NCBI RefSeq assembly: GCF_013282725.1
Contig: NZ_CP054043.1
Coordinates: 1,364,001-1,428,000, forward strand
Direction of reading: 5' to 3'
Source: Yersinia mollaretii ATCC 43969
GTDB taxonomy: Bacteria; Pseudomonadota; Gammaproteobacteria; Enterobacterales; Enterobacteriaceae
Length of the DNA stretch: 64,000 bases
Positions 33,192 through 43,401 of this stretch are shown one piece after another. The position numbers were made by a program, and so were the translations under genes. The notes beneath the pieces were generated by a model, which saw only the letters and a program-made list of their open reading frames with translations, did no database searches and had not been told where the DNA came from. The first letter of the stretch is position 1. Each line of letters starts with the position of its first letter.

Positions 33192-33983
33192 ATGGCGAAT
33201 AAACTGATGATGACTAATAAAGTATCAGGTTTACTTGCGCCATCCTTTGCCGCCATTGATCGTAATAAAGGACAGAGCTTCTGGCGGCAATGTCAGCGTC
33301 GGTACACTTTTCAACCTATCTATCGCACCTCCGGGGCACTGCTGGCGATTGAGTTGCTCACGGCTGTTTTTCACCCCTCATCACCGGACACCCGTCTGAA
33401 TCCAGAAGATTACTTCAGTTCTATCAGTATCCGCGACCGTTTGGATGTGGTGCTGGAGCAACTGAACATGATTAAGCAGTGGCACGCGATATTTGTTCAT
33501 CACTCAGTGCTGGTTTCGATCAATATCGATGGTCAGGCGCTGATGGCGATGCAGGATGACAGGCAGGCCAAGGTGCTCATTGACGCCATGCCCTACATTC
33601 GTTTTGAATTGCTCGAGCACGTTGATACCTCCCTTGATACCCCCTTTGCGCGCATTGCCGAAGCCGACCGACTGTGGCTGGATGATTTTGGTAGCGGTTT
33701 AGCGAACTTCACTTCATTCATTAGTTGGCGCTATGAGTACATCAAAGTCGCCAGAGATCTGTTTATCGTATTGCAAGAGAGTGACGTCGGGAACCAACTG
33801 TTCTTCACGCTGGTCACGCTAATGGACCGCTATAGTAAAGGTGTGATTGTGGAAGGTGTCGAAACCTCGCAGGAGTGGGCCATGGTGCAACGTTCTGACG
33901 CCGCAGCGGCGCAAGGTTATTACCTCTCCCGTCCCACCTCATTTGATCGATTACAGACCTTACCTATGCTGTTTTGTGGCTAA
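33192..33983 (+). CDS. pdeH: EAL-domain cyclic-di-GMP phosphodiesterase
   Basis: 263 residues, EAL domain only. The signature EAL reads ELL (LLAIELLTAVF); the metal/catalytic motifs LDDFGSG, IKVARDLF, VEGVET and AQGYYLSRP are present, so activity is likely. The E. coli counterpart PdeH (YhjH) keeps c-di-GMP low to allow swimming. Start could also be at 33207/33210. Confidence 0.92.
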   Translation: MANKLMMTNKVSGLLAPSFAAIDRNKGQSFWRQCQRRYTFQPIYRTSGALLAIELLTAVFHPSSPDTRLNPEDYFSSISIRDRLDVVLEQLNMIKQWHAIFVHHSVLVSINIDGQALMAMQDDRQAKVLIDAMPYIRFELLEHVDTSLDTPFARIAEADRLWLDDFGSGLANFTSFISWRYEYIKVARDLFIVLQESDVGNQLFFTLVTLMDRYSKGVIVEGVETSQEWAMVQRSDAAAAQGYYLSRPTSFDRLQTLPMLFCG

Positions 33984-34106
33984 TATTTTTGGGCCGATAA
34001 ATCAGCACTTCTCTCCTCCATCCCGCCTCTTGCTTCATTCTCGACTATGGTTAAAGTACTTTTTAACTCGCGCAATTAACATCATGAGTACTGGCATGGA
34101 GCTGTT

Positions 34107-36230
34107 ATGACCAAAACCGGAAAAGTGCTGACGGGCATTGGCGGCGTTATTCTGCTGCTATTGGTCGTCGCAATCGTATTCATTATGACTTTCGACTGGA
34201 ATCGACTAAAACCGACGATTAACGATAAAGTCTCCGCTGAACTACAACGGCCTTTTGCTATCCGAGGCAACTTGGGTGTCGATTGGTCGCGAAAAGGCGA
34301 TGAGCCGGGTTGGCGCGGTTGGGTTCCTTGGCCGCATATTCATGCTGAAGATCTGGTGCTGGGCAACCCGCCGGAGTTGGTCAGTGATAAATCGACCGAT
34401 GATAAAAACGTCGATGATAAAACTGCATCCACGGCGTTTCCCGCAGGCGAAATGGTCACTCTAAAACGGGTCGATGCCAGTATCGCCCCCTTGGCCCTAC
34501 TGGCGAAAGAGGTCTGGATACCCCGCATCTGGCTGACACAACCGGATGCCAACCTACGGCGGCTGGCAAATGGCAACAATAACTGGACATTCAATCTGGC
34601 TAATAGTCCGAAGGAGGGCGAGCAGCCCTCTTCTTGGTCGGTCAATATTGACGATATCGTCTTTGATCGTGGCGAGATACGTTTGAACGATGCCATTCTG
34701 AAAGCGGATCTACGCGCCGTGATTGACCCTCTGGGCAAGCCCTTACCCTTTGCCGAGGTGACTGGCGCGCGCAATGAGAAGAAGGGGCAATCACCTGCGG
34801 ATAGCGCACAAAGCAACACGGCAGACTATGTTTTTGGCTGGAAGATTGACGGTAAGTATCAGGGCCAACCATTAGTCGGCAGCGGTAAGATTGGCGGCAT
34901 GTTGTCGATGAGTGATGCGAGTCGGCCATTTCCATTACAGGCTGATCTGCGCTCGGGGTCCACTCGAGTGGCAGTGGCGGGCACCTTAACTGATCCCGGC
35001 AATCTGGCGGGGTTGGATATGCAATTGAAATTCTCGGGAGCCAGCTTAGATAACCTCTACCCGCTGATCGGCGTGTTACTGCCTTCCACTCCGCCTTACA
35101 ACACTGATGGCCGTTTAGTCGCGAGCCTCAAGCAAGCTGGCGGCGCGGTTTATCACTATGAAAACTTTAACGGTAAAATTGGCGACAGCGATATTCGCGG
35201 CAATCTGACCTATACCGCCAGCCAGCCACGACCAAAATTAACCGGCAATATGTCATCAGAGAAATTGCGCTTTGCTGATTTAGCACCATTGATTGGTGCT
35301 GATTCTAATCAGGAAAAAGCCCGTCGTGGCGAGAAAAATCGGCAACCGGCGAATAAAGTATTGCCGGACGAAAAGTTTGATACCCAAAGCTGGAGGGTGA
35401 TGGATGCCGATGTTACTTATGCTGCTAAACGTATCGAGCGGGATAAATCATTACCCCTAAATGATCTGTCGACCCACGTAGTACTGAATAATGGCGAATT
35501 GTTGCTCGATCCGCTGCGTTTTGGCATGGCGGGCGGAAACCTGAATGCCACGCTACGGCTGAATGGCAACAAAGATCCCATGCAGGGCAAGGTAGATTTA
35601 CATGCTCGTCGGCTGCAATTGAAAGCGCTATTGCCTGAGGTGAAGTCGATGCGCAACAGCTTAGGACAGTTGAATGGCGATGCATCATTTACTGCAACGG
35701 GTAATTCGGTGGCCGCGCTACTGGCAACCAGCAATGGCAACCTGCGCTTGCTGTTGAATCAAGGGTTGATTAGCCGCAGCTTAATGGAGTTGCTCGGCCT
35801 GAATGTGGGTAACTATCTGGTGGCGAAGTTATTTGGCGACGATGAAGTGAAGATTAACTGTGCGGTGGCGGATATCCAGTTGCGCAATGGGCTAGCAACA
35901 CCGCGCCTGTTTGTGATTGATACTGAAAACGCCATTATCAATATTACCGGTAATATTAACTTCGCCACCGAGCGGCTGGATCTCTCTATTGACCCCGAAA
36001 GCAAAGGGCTGCGCATTCTAACCCTGCGCTCCCCGCTCTATGTCAGAGGCACCTTTAAGCAGCCGGATGCGGGCGTAAAAGCGGGGCCATTGCTTGCTCG
36101 AGGCGCAATTGCCGCCGTGTTAGGGGTGGCGCTGACACCTGCTGCGGCACTGCTGGCGCTGATCTCCCCCAGTGAGGCAGAGGAGAATCAGTGCACGCCC
36201 TTCCTGCAAAAAATAAAGCAGAAAAAATAA
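34107..36230 (+). CDS. yhjG: AsmA-family protein YhjG
   Basis: 707 residues. N-terminal membrane anchor (VILLLLVVAIVFIMTF) and a long periplasmic beta-rich region as in AsmA/TamB-like lipid transport proteins; AsmA signature FDWNRLKPTINDKVSAEL at the start and TENAIINITGNINFA near the end. GGAG six bases upstream. Likely works in envelope lipid homeostasis. Confidence 0.93.
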   Translation: MTKTGKVLTGIGGVILLLLVVAIVFIMTFDWNRLKPTINDKVSAELQRPFAIRGNLGVDWSRKGDEPGWRGWVPWPHIHAEDLVLGNPPELVSDKSTDDKNVDDKTASTAFPAGEMVTLKRVDASIAPLALLAKEVWIPRIWLTQPDANLRRLANGNNNWTFNLANSPKEGEQPSSWSVNIDDIVFDRGEIRLNDAILKADLRAVIDPLGKPLPFAEVTGARNEKKGQSPADSAQSNTADYVFGWKIDGKYQGQPLVGSGKIGGMLSMSDASRPFPLQADLRSGSTRVAVAGTLTDPGNLAGLDMQLKFSGASLDNLYPLIGVLLPSTPPYNTDGRLVASLKQAGGAVYHYENFNGKIGDSDIRGNLTYTASQPRPKLTGNMSSEKLRFADLAPLIGADSNQEKARRGEKNRQPANKVLPDEKFDTQSWRVMDADVTYAAKRIERDKSLPLNDLSTHVVLNNGELLLDPLRFGMAGGNLNATLRLNGNKDPMQGKVDLHARRLQLKALLPEVKSMRNSLGQLNGDASFTATGNSVAALLATSNGNLRLLLNQGLISRSLMELLGLNVGNYLVAKLFGDDEVKINCAVADIQLRNGLATPRLFVIDTENAIINITGNINFATERLDLSIDPESKGLRILTLRSPLYVRGTFKQPDAGVKAGPLLARGAIAAVLGVALTPAAALLALISPSEAEENQCTPFLQKIKQKK

Positions 36231-36234
36231 TCAG

Positions 36235-37014
36235 CTAGTGCGCCGCTGGTGGGGGAAGCAGTTTACACTCGTGATCCTGCAACTCCTCCACTGAGGCACG
36301 GTGTACTTTCGCCAGGCTCGCTTTACTGGCTAACAGCAAAAACTCCCCGTTCGGTAAGGCAGTCATGGCTAGACCATAACTGCCCATTTGGCCTTTTGCC
36401 CCTGTGACTTCATCGGCGAGCAGGCGAAACGCGCCTAGATGCTGCAATTCCGTCGCCGTGGTGCGGCGCACCAGATAATCATGGCCCAACAGGCCATCGG
36501 GTAAAGGTTGCCATTGTGGGCGGAAATCTGCCTCATGTGCCGCCAGTGCTGCTTTCACCTGTGGTTTCAGGCAAGAGATATGAATATGTAATTGATTTTG
36601 AGAGCGACCATATTTTGAATTAATGGCGAGCGAGATATTTGTATCGTCAATAGGCGCGCCATACTTATCGGCCATAAAGTGGCGCGCTTGCCAAGCCTCC
36701 AGAAAGAAGTTTGGGCTGCTGGCAGCTAATATCTGCGGGCTTTCTATGCCGCTGATTTTCGCTGTGGGCATGAGCAGATATTGCAATGGCCCGTGTATGT
36801 CCTTGTACACCACAAACCCAGCTTGTGTATCGACCTGAATGCAAGGCTGTGGATCATGATGGGCTTCCATATTGGGCACGCATTGTTGGCTAACAATTTT
36901 CCACAATGCATCGCCGTGGCTGAAGCGCGATTGGCACGCCACGATCAGCGCGATAACCGCCAGTAGCCCCAATATTATCCATCTAAATCTAGCTTTTTTA
37001 ATGTAGCGTGACAT
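36235..37014 (-). CDS. cdh: CDP-diacylglycerol pyrophosphatase
   Basis: 259 residues with an N-terminal membrane segment (WIILGLLAVIALIVAC). HIT-like active site in SQNQLHIHISCLKP; CVPNMEAHHDPQPC and YLLMPTAKISGIESP match E. coli Cdh. Hydrolyses CDP-diacylglycerol to phosphatidate and CMP. Convergent with yhjG, four-base gap. Confidence 0.93.
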   Translation of the reverse strand: MSRYIKKARFRWIILGLLAVIALIVACQSRFSHGDALWKIVSQQCVPNMEAHHDPQPCIQVDTQAGFVVYKDIHGPLQYLLMPTAKISGIESPQILAASSPNFFLEAWQARHFMADKYGAPIDDTNISLAINSKYGRSQNQLHIHISCLKPQVKAALAAHEADFRPQWQPLPDGLLGHDYLVRRTTATELQHLGAFRLLADEVTGAKGQMGSYGLAMTALPNGEFLLLASKASLAKVHRASVEELQDHECKLLPPPAAH

Positions 37015-37129
37015 GCGTGATCCTTCACTTTCGATGATGGGCCATCAGTGTAATGATAAATCAGAGGCAGGGGCAAACCCCATAATCCTTATTTATCATT
37101 ATGGGGTGTTGACCTGATATGGCGACAGA

Positions 37130-38116
37130 TTAGCGTGCCTCTTCACCCGGTTTTTGCGGTAAGGTTTTGTCCTCAGCATACTGGGCGGTGGCTATCCAAG
37201 CGGCGCAGAATAGGGTCAGGCGAGCGAAGAAGTAGAAAAAGGCCATCAGACCAATAACAGAACCAAAAGCCGCACCGGAAGGCGAGCTGGCAAGACGCGG
37301 CAGCATCATGGTCATGACAAACTTGATGATCTCAAAGCCGATGGCGGCAATCAGGGTGCCACGTAGCAAGGCTTTTTTCTTCGGCTTATGCCGTGGCAAA
37401 ATCCAAAATATCCACAAAAATAACAGATAGTTAGCCGCGATAGAGATCGACATTGCAATCAGTGTCATCGCGGGCCGCAACCACTCAATATCCCCCAGCC
37501 CTAATGCGTTGACGATTGCCGACTGCGCCGCCCCCGCGATTGAGGTCAGTGAAAGCGTGATAATTAGCGCGACAACCAATCCGATGAGCGAAATAAAATC
37601 CCGCGCATAGCGATAATAAAACGCCTCCTGATCCTGCGGGTTGCGCTCCCACACATCCCGCGACTGAGCACGAATAGCTTCACGCAGATTACCCATCCAG
37701 CTAACACCAGAATAGAGGGCAATCGCTAGACCGGTCAGCCCGACGGTGGTGCGTTGCTGAATGGCGGTATTCACGGTGTTTTTAAGGGTGGCGGCTAATG
37801 CAGGATCACTGATGGTATTAACAATTTTGTTAATTAATTCAGCCAATAAGTCAGGATTTGATGCCAGAACAAAACCGACAGCGGCAAATGAAACCATCAA
37901 AATAGGGATCAGCGATAGAAATGAAAAATAAGTAATGGCCGCCCCGAACTGGCTGCCCAATCGGTCATTAAAGCGATCTGTCGCGCGGATAATATGGGCG
38001 ACAGGGGGATAAGCTTTCACACTGTTACTTATTCGTGTCATACAGGAAATGGCTCTCTTTCCGGTTTTAATCCCCGCAGCCAGTGGCGCTGAGCTGTTTT
38101 TCGGTGCGTTCGGCAT
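37130..38116 (-). CDS. yhjD: Inner membrane protein YhjD (YihY/BrkB family)
   Basis: 328 residues, about six membrane segments. FGAAITYFSFLSLIPILMV near the N-terminus and GSVIGLMAFFYFFARLTLFCAAW near the C-terminus are family signatures. E. coli YhjD is linked to lipid A-precursor transport suppressors. Next to cdh; in E. coli it neighbours yhjG. Confidence 0.93.
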   Translation of the reverse strand: MPNAPKNSSAPLAAGIKTGKRAISCMTRISNSVKAYPPVAHIIRATDRFNDRLGSQFGAAITYFSFLSLIPILMVSFAAVGFVLASNPDLLAELINKIVNTISDPALAATLKNTVNTAIQQRTTVGLTGLAIALYSGVSWMGNLREAIRAQSRDVWERNPQDQEAFYYRYARDFISLIGLVVALIITLSLTSIAGAAQSAIVNALGLGDIEWLRPAMTLIAMSISIAANYLLFLWIFWILPRHKPKKKALLRGTLIAAIGFEIIKFVMTMMLPRLASSPSGAAFGSVIGLMAFFYFFARLTLFCAAWIATAQYAEDKTLPQKPGEEAR

Positions 38117-38525
38117 AATTCTCCTTAATTGCGTTAATCCATGCCTTATGCAGATGATTCTTCTACAAAATACGACATAAAATGGCGAGTAATCTGTTGA
38201 TGATAGCAGAGTCGATAGCTATCACAAATGCAGTGGGTAAATCCCCGCATTTATAGCACCCAATTTGTCTTCAATATTTTGATTAAAATAACCTTAACGT
38301 CTTGATTAAGAACTAAACCCTCACCACTGTAGGAAATATCCCACAAGTGAGGTGGTGTGGTCTCATATTAAATATATTTATAAGGATTATATTGTCCATA
38401 GACTGGGTTAATTATTATTGAATAATAAAATCTGGCGATAAATATAATTTATATAAAACAAAAAAATAAACAGATTAAAAATTCTTCTTTATTTAGATTA
38501 TCTTGTAAAACATCAGGTCGTTAAT
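38117..38525. other. AT-rich promoter region of the autotransporter
   Basis: Divergent region between yhjD and the autotransporter. Very AT-rich from 38360 on, a typical H-NS-silenced type of upstream sequence. No gene or RNA recognised. Confidence 0.6.
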
Positions 38526-41500
38526 ATGAATATAAATAAAATAAGGCTATCGCTTTGTTTTCGAAAAACACTATTGGCTAGTTTGTTGCTTCCTCTGCTT
38601 AGCCCGCTTTATTGCTGGGCGGCACAAACTATCAGTGTAACTGATGGTAGCTCCGTTCCTATCTCTGGCGACTATGGTACAGACGATGACTACCAACCTG
38701 CTGTGGTGGTGAAAGGTGCGGGCAGTACCGTCACGGGGGCTGCCGATCTCTCCATTTATACCACGGGTCGAGTTGCCAATGGCGTCGAAGTCTCTAATGG
38801 CGGTGCGCTGAAATTGGAGGGTTCCGCCATCAAGACCGAAGGGGTCGTTGCCTATGGTATTCGTAATAATAATGGCACGGTGAATTTGCAGGGTGGGACG
38901 ATAATGACGTCCGGCTCAAGTGGCAATGGTATTTACTCTTCTGGAGTGGGAAGCCGGACGGATATTAATGGCACAGTGTTCAATATATTAGGTGGGCTTG
39001 CCAATGCTGTTTCAGGTTATGATGGCACGGCATTAACGCTGAATAATACGACGATAAATACCAGTGGTGGATATGGTATTTATCTGAGCGATGTCGGCAG
39101 CACATTAACCGGTGCTAATAACGTCATTAATAATACCAGTTCGGCTAGCGGCACCGGCGTTTATATCTCCAATGGCGGTTTAAATGCCACATTGGATAAC
39201 ACGACGTTTAACATGACTAACGCTTATGCCGGAGTGGGGGTGGGTAAAGACTCTACTCTGACGATGAATGGCCTGACGGCTACGGGTAATATTAGTAACG
39301 TATTTGAGATCAATGGTAACGCTAATATCACTAATGCCAATATTGACTTAGCTTCTGGCTCGGTATTGCGGGCCATGGGGCACAGTCTGACCAACAAAGC
39401 CGTTATTGTATTCAATAACGTCAATGCCCTCTCGCGCAGCGGAAATTCTGCGCTGGTTAACGTGAATATGAACGCCGATGTCACCATTAATGGCGGCTCT
39501 TACCACTCCCAAGGCACTTATGCCATGGGGATTTGGGTGCCGGATAACACTTCGTCGGTACGTGTGAACAATGCCACAGTGATCACCGACGGAAACAATG
39601 CGACCGCCATCGAGAATCGGGGAACGGCGATTGTCGACCATACGACGGTGAAAACCACGGGTAATAGCTCTCACGGTATTTATTCTCAATCGATTTTCAA
39701 CGCCACCCATATGGCTATCTCAACGGCGGGTGTTGGCAGTATTGGGGCGACAGCAGCGCGGGGCGGTAATTTGAATCTTGATGGGGCGACGATTGATACG
39801 ACCGGAGCTTCTGGCATGGTGCTGGGCACATTCATCGGATCATCAATCAGTGCCAAAAATGTGATCGGCACATCTACAGGTGCCAGTGCCTATGCGCTGT
39901 GGATGAATACCCAAAGCATTATTTTACTGCAAGACAGCCGGATCACCACGACCGGAATGAATGCGGGCGGTATTTATGCCGCAGGTGCCGACACGATTTA
40001 TAGCCGAGCCACGCTGGATAATGCTCAAGTTATCAGTGAGCAGGGGGCAGGTGTTCGGGCCTACGGGGCCAATATTAATATTGATGTGAAAAATGGTTCG
40101 CAACTCAGTGGTGGCAACGGGCTGCTGGTGAATGCCAGCACTAATGCTGGCACCGCGACTGCGCCGCTGAATATAATCAGCAACGTCAATTTGAATGCCG
40201 ACAACTATTCTACTCTGGTAGGGGATATTCAGGCCGATGCCGATAACAATGTCAGCCTAGCGCTGAAAAATAGCTCGGTTTGGACTGGGGCGGCGCGTAA
40301 TGCCAACAGTATCGAAATCGACAACAGTAGTATCTGGAATTTGACCGGGAATTCGGATGTTGGATCAATAAATGCTCTGGGCCAGATAAATTTCATTCCC
40401 ACCGCCAGTCGCTTGGGTGCAAGGCTGCCGAACAGTGACTTCAGTACCTTAACGGTGAATGGTAACTTAACCGGCAAGGGCCGTTTTGTCTTTAATGCGC
40501 AATTGGGCGACGATAACTCACCCACGGATAAGCTGCATGTGACGGGGAATGCGACGGGTGAACACTACGTAAAAGTAGTGAATCAAGGAGGGCTGGGCGC
40601 GTTAACCACTGGCTCAGGGATCAATCTTATTCGGGTGGAGGGTGATGCTCTCTCCAGTCAATTTTTGATGAGTGACTTAGTGACTGCGGGGGCTTACCGC
40701 TATTTTTTATACCAGACGGATGAACATAGCTGGAATTTACAATCCTATCTGGCCCCAGTTGACCCCACCGATCCGGGCAAACCCACGGTGGTTGAACCTA
40801 CACGGCCAGTGATCGCTTATCGTGATGAAGTGCCGGGCTATATTGCGGCACCTTGGCTCAATGCCTTTTACGGCTTCACAACATTGGGGCGTTTGCATGA
40901 GCGTCGAGGTTCGGCAGATGGGGGGGCAAACGGCTTTAATCAGGACTCTTGGGGCCGGATAAGCGGGCAGCGTAATACCTTCGACACAGGACGTTTTCGT
41001 TACGACTCAGATATCTGGTTCGCTCAGTTGGGCCATGATCTCTATCAGGCTGAAAATGGGGCCGGAACGCAGGCCACGGCGGGCGTGATGATAACCCTTG
41101 GTAAGCAGGAAACGGATACGCAGGATAAAGCACGGGCAGTACGCACGGATTTATCAATCGATACCGGTAAAATCAAAACTGATGCTTATGGTTTGGGGGG
41201 CTATTACACATTAATGACGCAACAGGGCGGCTATGTTGATCTCGTCGGTCAGGGGACGCTATACCGCAACAGCTACCAAAGTCAGCATGATGCTAAGCAG
41301 AATGGCTATGGTGTAGCCATGTCTGCCGAGGTCGGACAAGCATATCCGGTCGTGGGCAGTTGGAGAGTAGAACCCCAAGGGCAGTTGAAATATCAATATC
41401 TCAATCTGAATAGTTTCAGCGACGATATTTCTGGGATTAATGGCACCTCATACTCTGTCGGGCAGGCCCGCGCGGGTGTGCGAGTATTCAGTGAGGCGAC

Positions 41501-41750
41501 GAAGCAACAAACGGTTAAGCCCTATTTATCTGCTGATGCCCTCTATCAACTCGGTGATAACCCTGAAGTGACCATTGATACCGCGAGTCTTCGCCCTGAA
41601 TTCAGTAAAACTTACTGGCAAAGTGGTGCGGGTATTAATGCGAAAGTGAATAACAACGTTGATATCTATGCGGATGTTAAATACCAAAGGGCCTTTGATG
41701 GCAAGATGGAGGGTTACGCGGGTAACTTGGGGGTGAAAGTCAGCTTCTGA
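38526..41750 (+). CDS. Type Va autotransporter, beta-helix passenger
   Basis: 1074 residues. Signal peptide ending at SPLYCWA (residues 1-32); passenger of about 700 residues with repeated N-G-x-G-I and NNG/NGG turns (YGIRNNNGTVNLQGG, GNGIYSSG) forming a parallel beta helix; proline-rich linker PVDPTDPGKPTVVEPTRP; C-terminal barrel of about 280 residues ending NLGVKVSF. Resembles pertactin/AIDA-type adhesins. Located between yhjD and gor, where E. coli K-12 has unrelated genes. Confidence 0.93.
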   Translation: MNINKIRLSLCFRKTLLASLLLPLLSPLYCWAAQTISVTDGSSVPISGDYGTDDDYQPAVVVKGAGSTVTGAADLSIYTTGRVANGVEVSNGGALKLEGSAIKTEGVVAYGIRNNNGTVNLQGGTIMTSGSSGNGIYSSGVGSRTDINGTVFNILGGLANAVSGYDGTALTLNNTTINTSGGYGIYLSDVGSTLTGANNVINNTSSASGTGVYISNGGLNATLDNTTFNMTNAYAGVGVGKDSTLTMNGLTATGNISNVFEINGNANITNANIDLASGSVLRAMGHSLTNKAVIVFNNVNALSRSGNSALVNVNMNADVTINGGSYHSQGTYAMGIWVPDNTSSVRVNNATVITDGNNATAIENRGTAIVDHTTVKTTGNSSHGIYSQSIFNATHMAISTAGVGSIGATAARGGNLNLDGATIDTTGASGMVLGTFIGSSISAKNVIGTSTGASAYALWMNTQSIILLQDSRITTTGMNAGGIYAAGADTIYSRATLDNAQVISEQGAGVRAYGANINIDVKNGSQLSGGNGLLVNASTNAGTATAPLNIISNVNLNADNYSTLVGDIQADADNNVSLALKNSSVWTGAARNANSIEIDNSSIWNLTGNSDVGSINALGQINFIPTASRLGARLPNSDFSTLTVNGNLTGKGRFVFNAQLGDDNSPTDKLHVTGNATGEHYVKVVNQGGLGALTTGSGINLIRVEGDALSSQFLMSDLVTAGAYRYFLYQTDEHSWNLQSYLAPVDPTDPGKPTVVEPTRPVIAYRDEVPGYIAAPWLNAFYGFTTLGRLHERRGSADGGANGFNQDSWGRISGQRNTFDTGRFRYDSDIWFAQLGHDLYQAENGAGTQATAGVMITLGKQETDTQDKARAVRTDLSIDTGKIKTDAYGLGGYYTLMTQQGGYVDLVGQGTLYRNSYQSQHDAKQNGYGVAMSAEVGQAYPVVGSWRVEPQGQLKYQYLNLNSFSDDISGINGTSYSVGQARAGVRVFSEATKQQTVKPYLSADALYQLGDNPEVTIDTASLRPEFSKTYWQSGAGINAKVNNNVDIYADVKYQRAFDGKMEGYAGNLGVKVSF

Positions 41751-41776
41751 GGGATAACAGTGAGTTAGAAAACGAC

Positions 41777-41799
41777 GAAGCCCACCGTTGGTGGGCTTC
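41777..41799. terminator. Bidirectional terminator between autotransporter and gor
   Basis: GAAGCCCACC-GTT-GGTGGGCTTC, perfect 10-bp stem in the 70-base gap between convergent genes. Confidence 0.85.
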
Positions 41800-41820
41800 T
41801 AAACTCGCTTTGCCTATTGC

Positions 41821-43173
41821 TTAGCGCATTGTCACAAACTCTTCGGCAGCCGTTGGGTGGATAGCGACAGTGTTGTCGAAATCTTTCTTGGTTGCGCCCA
41901 TCTTCACGGCGACGGCAAACCCTTGCAGGATTTCATCCATCCCGAAGCCGATGCCGTGGATGCCAACAATCTTCTCTTCCGCACCCACGCAGACTAACTT
42001 CATCCGGCATGGCTGGCGGTGCTGAGTGACGGCGCTGTACATCGCGGTAAATGACGATTTGTACACTTTCACTTGATCGTCGCCAAACTTCTCGCGCGCT
42101 TGCGGCTCAGTCAGACCAATGGTGCCGATAGGGGGGTGGCTGAATACCACGGTTGGGATATTGCTGTAATCCAGATGCTCATCCGGCTTGTTATTGAACA
42201 GGCGCTCAGACAAACGGCGGCCCGCCGCCACCGCCACAGGGGTCAATTCAACCGCACCGGTGTTATCACCGACGGCATAGACGCCCTGAACGTTAGTGTT
42301 CTGGAACTTATCAACCTCGATGTAGCCTTTGTCATTGGTTTTGACACCGCTGGCGGCCAGATTCAAGTTGTCAGTGGCGGGTTCACGGCCAATTGCCCAA
42401 ATCAGGTGATCGACAGTCACTTCGGTGCCGTTTTCCAGTTGCAGCGTTAGGCTGCCATCCGCATTTTTGATCACCGCTTTCGGTACTGCTTCGGTGTGCA
42501 GTGTTGGCCCTTCAGTGTTCATCACTTCCAGCAGGGTCTCCACAATCAGCGGATCAAAAGTACGCAGTGGTGCATGTTTGCGAACAAACAGATGTGTTTC
42601 AGTGCCTAACCCATTGAGCACGCCCGCGATCTCTACCGCGATATAGCCCGCACCCACGACGGCAACACGTTTTGGCATTTCGTCCAATTCAAAGAAACCA
42701 TCGGAATCAATACCGTATTCAGCGCCTGGAATATTCGGGTGGCTCGGGCGGCCGCCAGTGGCGATCAGGATGTGGTCAGCAGTGATTTTCTCACCATTAA
42801 CTTCCACAGTATGCGCATCAATAAATCGCGCAAAACCCTGAATCACATCAACTTTGTTATTGCCTAAGCCACGCTCATAAGATTGATGGATACGATCGAT
42901 GTAAGCAGTACGATTGGCAATCAGCTTTTTCCAATCGAAATGATTCACTGTGGTGTCAAAACCGTAATCTGGGCCATACAAATGAATCGCTTCCGCAATT
43001 TGCGCGGCATGCCACATCACTTTTTTCGGCACACAACCGACATTCACACAGGTGCCACCGAGCTGTTTAGCTTCGATTAGCGCACATTTTTTGCCGTACA
43101 TGGCAGCCCGGTTGATCGACGCAATCCCGCCACTGCCACCGCCAATTGCTAGATAGTCGTAATGTTTGGTCAT
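41821..43173 (-). CDS. gor: Glutathione-disulfide reductase
   Basis: 450 residues from ATG 43173 ([16 protein letters not shown]), same length as E. coli Gor; the longer frame to 43248 runs into an ERIC repeat. Redox-active pair C42/C47 in [14 protein letters not shown] site [13 protein letters not shown] and C-terminal [12 protein letters not shown] with the proton-relay His. Reduces GSSG with NADPH. Confidence 0.98.
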   Translation of the reverse strand: MTKHYDYLAIGGGSGGIASINRAAMYGKKCALIEAKQLGGTCVNVGCVPKKVMWHAAQIAEAIHLYGPDYGFDTTVNHFDWKKLIANRTAYIDRIHQSYERGLGNNKVDVIQGFARFIDAHTVEVNGEKITADHILIATGGRPSHPNIPGAEYGIDSDGFFELDEMPKRVAVVGAGYIAVEIAGVLNGLGTETHLFVRKHAPLRTFDPLIVETLLEVMNTEGPTLHTEAVPKAVIKNADGSLTLQLENGTEVTVDHLIWAIGREPATDNLNLAASGVKTNDKGYIEVDKFQNTNVQGVYAVGDNTGAVELTPVAVAAGRRLSERLFNNKPDEHLDYSNIPTVVFSHPPIGTIGLTEPQAREKFGDDQVKVYKSSFTAMYSAVTQHRQPCRMKLVCVGAEEKIVGIHGIGFGMDEILQGFAVAVKMGATKKDFDNTVAIHPTAAEEFVTMR

Positions 43174-43190
43174 CAGGGTCGTTTCCAAGA

Positions 43191-43316
43191 TATACCCGTC
43201 ATACTTCAAGTTGTATGTGTGTTGGCTGCCTTCATGCACCCCAGTCACTTACTGATGTAAGCTCTTGGGGATTTATTCAGTTGCCGCCTTCCTACAACCC
43301 GAATTATTTAGGGTAG
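43191..43316. repeat. ERIC (IRU) repeat upstream of gor
   Basis: About 126 bp with the ERIC signature: TATACCCGTCATACTTCAAG at one end, central CACCCCAGTCACTTAC and TGTAAGCTCTTGGGGA arms, and AATTATTTAGGGTA at the other end. It occupies the gor leader, so the transcript would carry a long hairpin. Confidence 0.9.
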
Positions 43317-43401
43317 AGTTGTTAAAGTTTGCCTAAGAGTTTAACGCTTACCCGCATTTTGTCGCAAAGGTTGGATCAATGGCTCCGATAGGCAACTGGT
43401 A

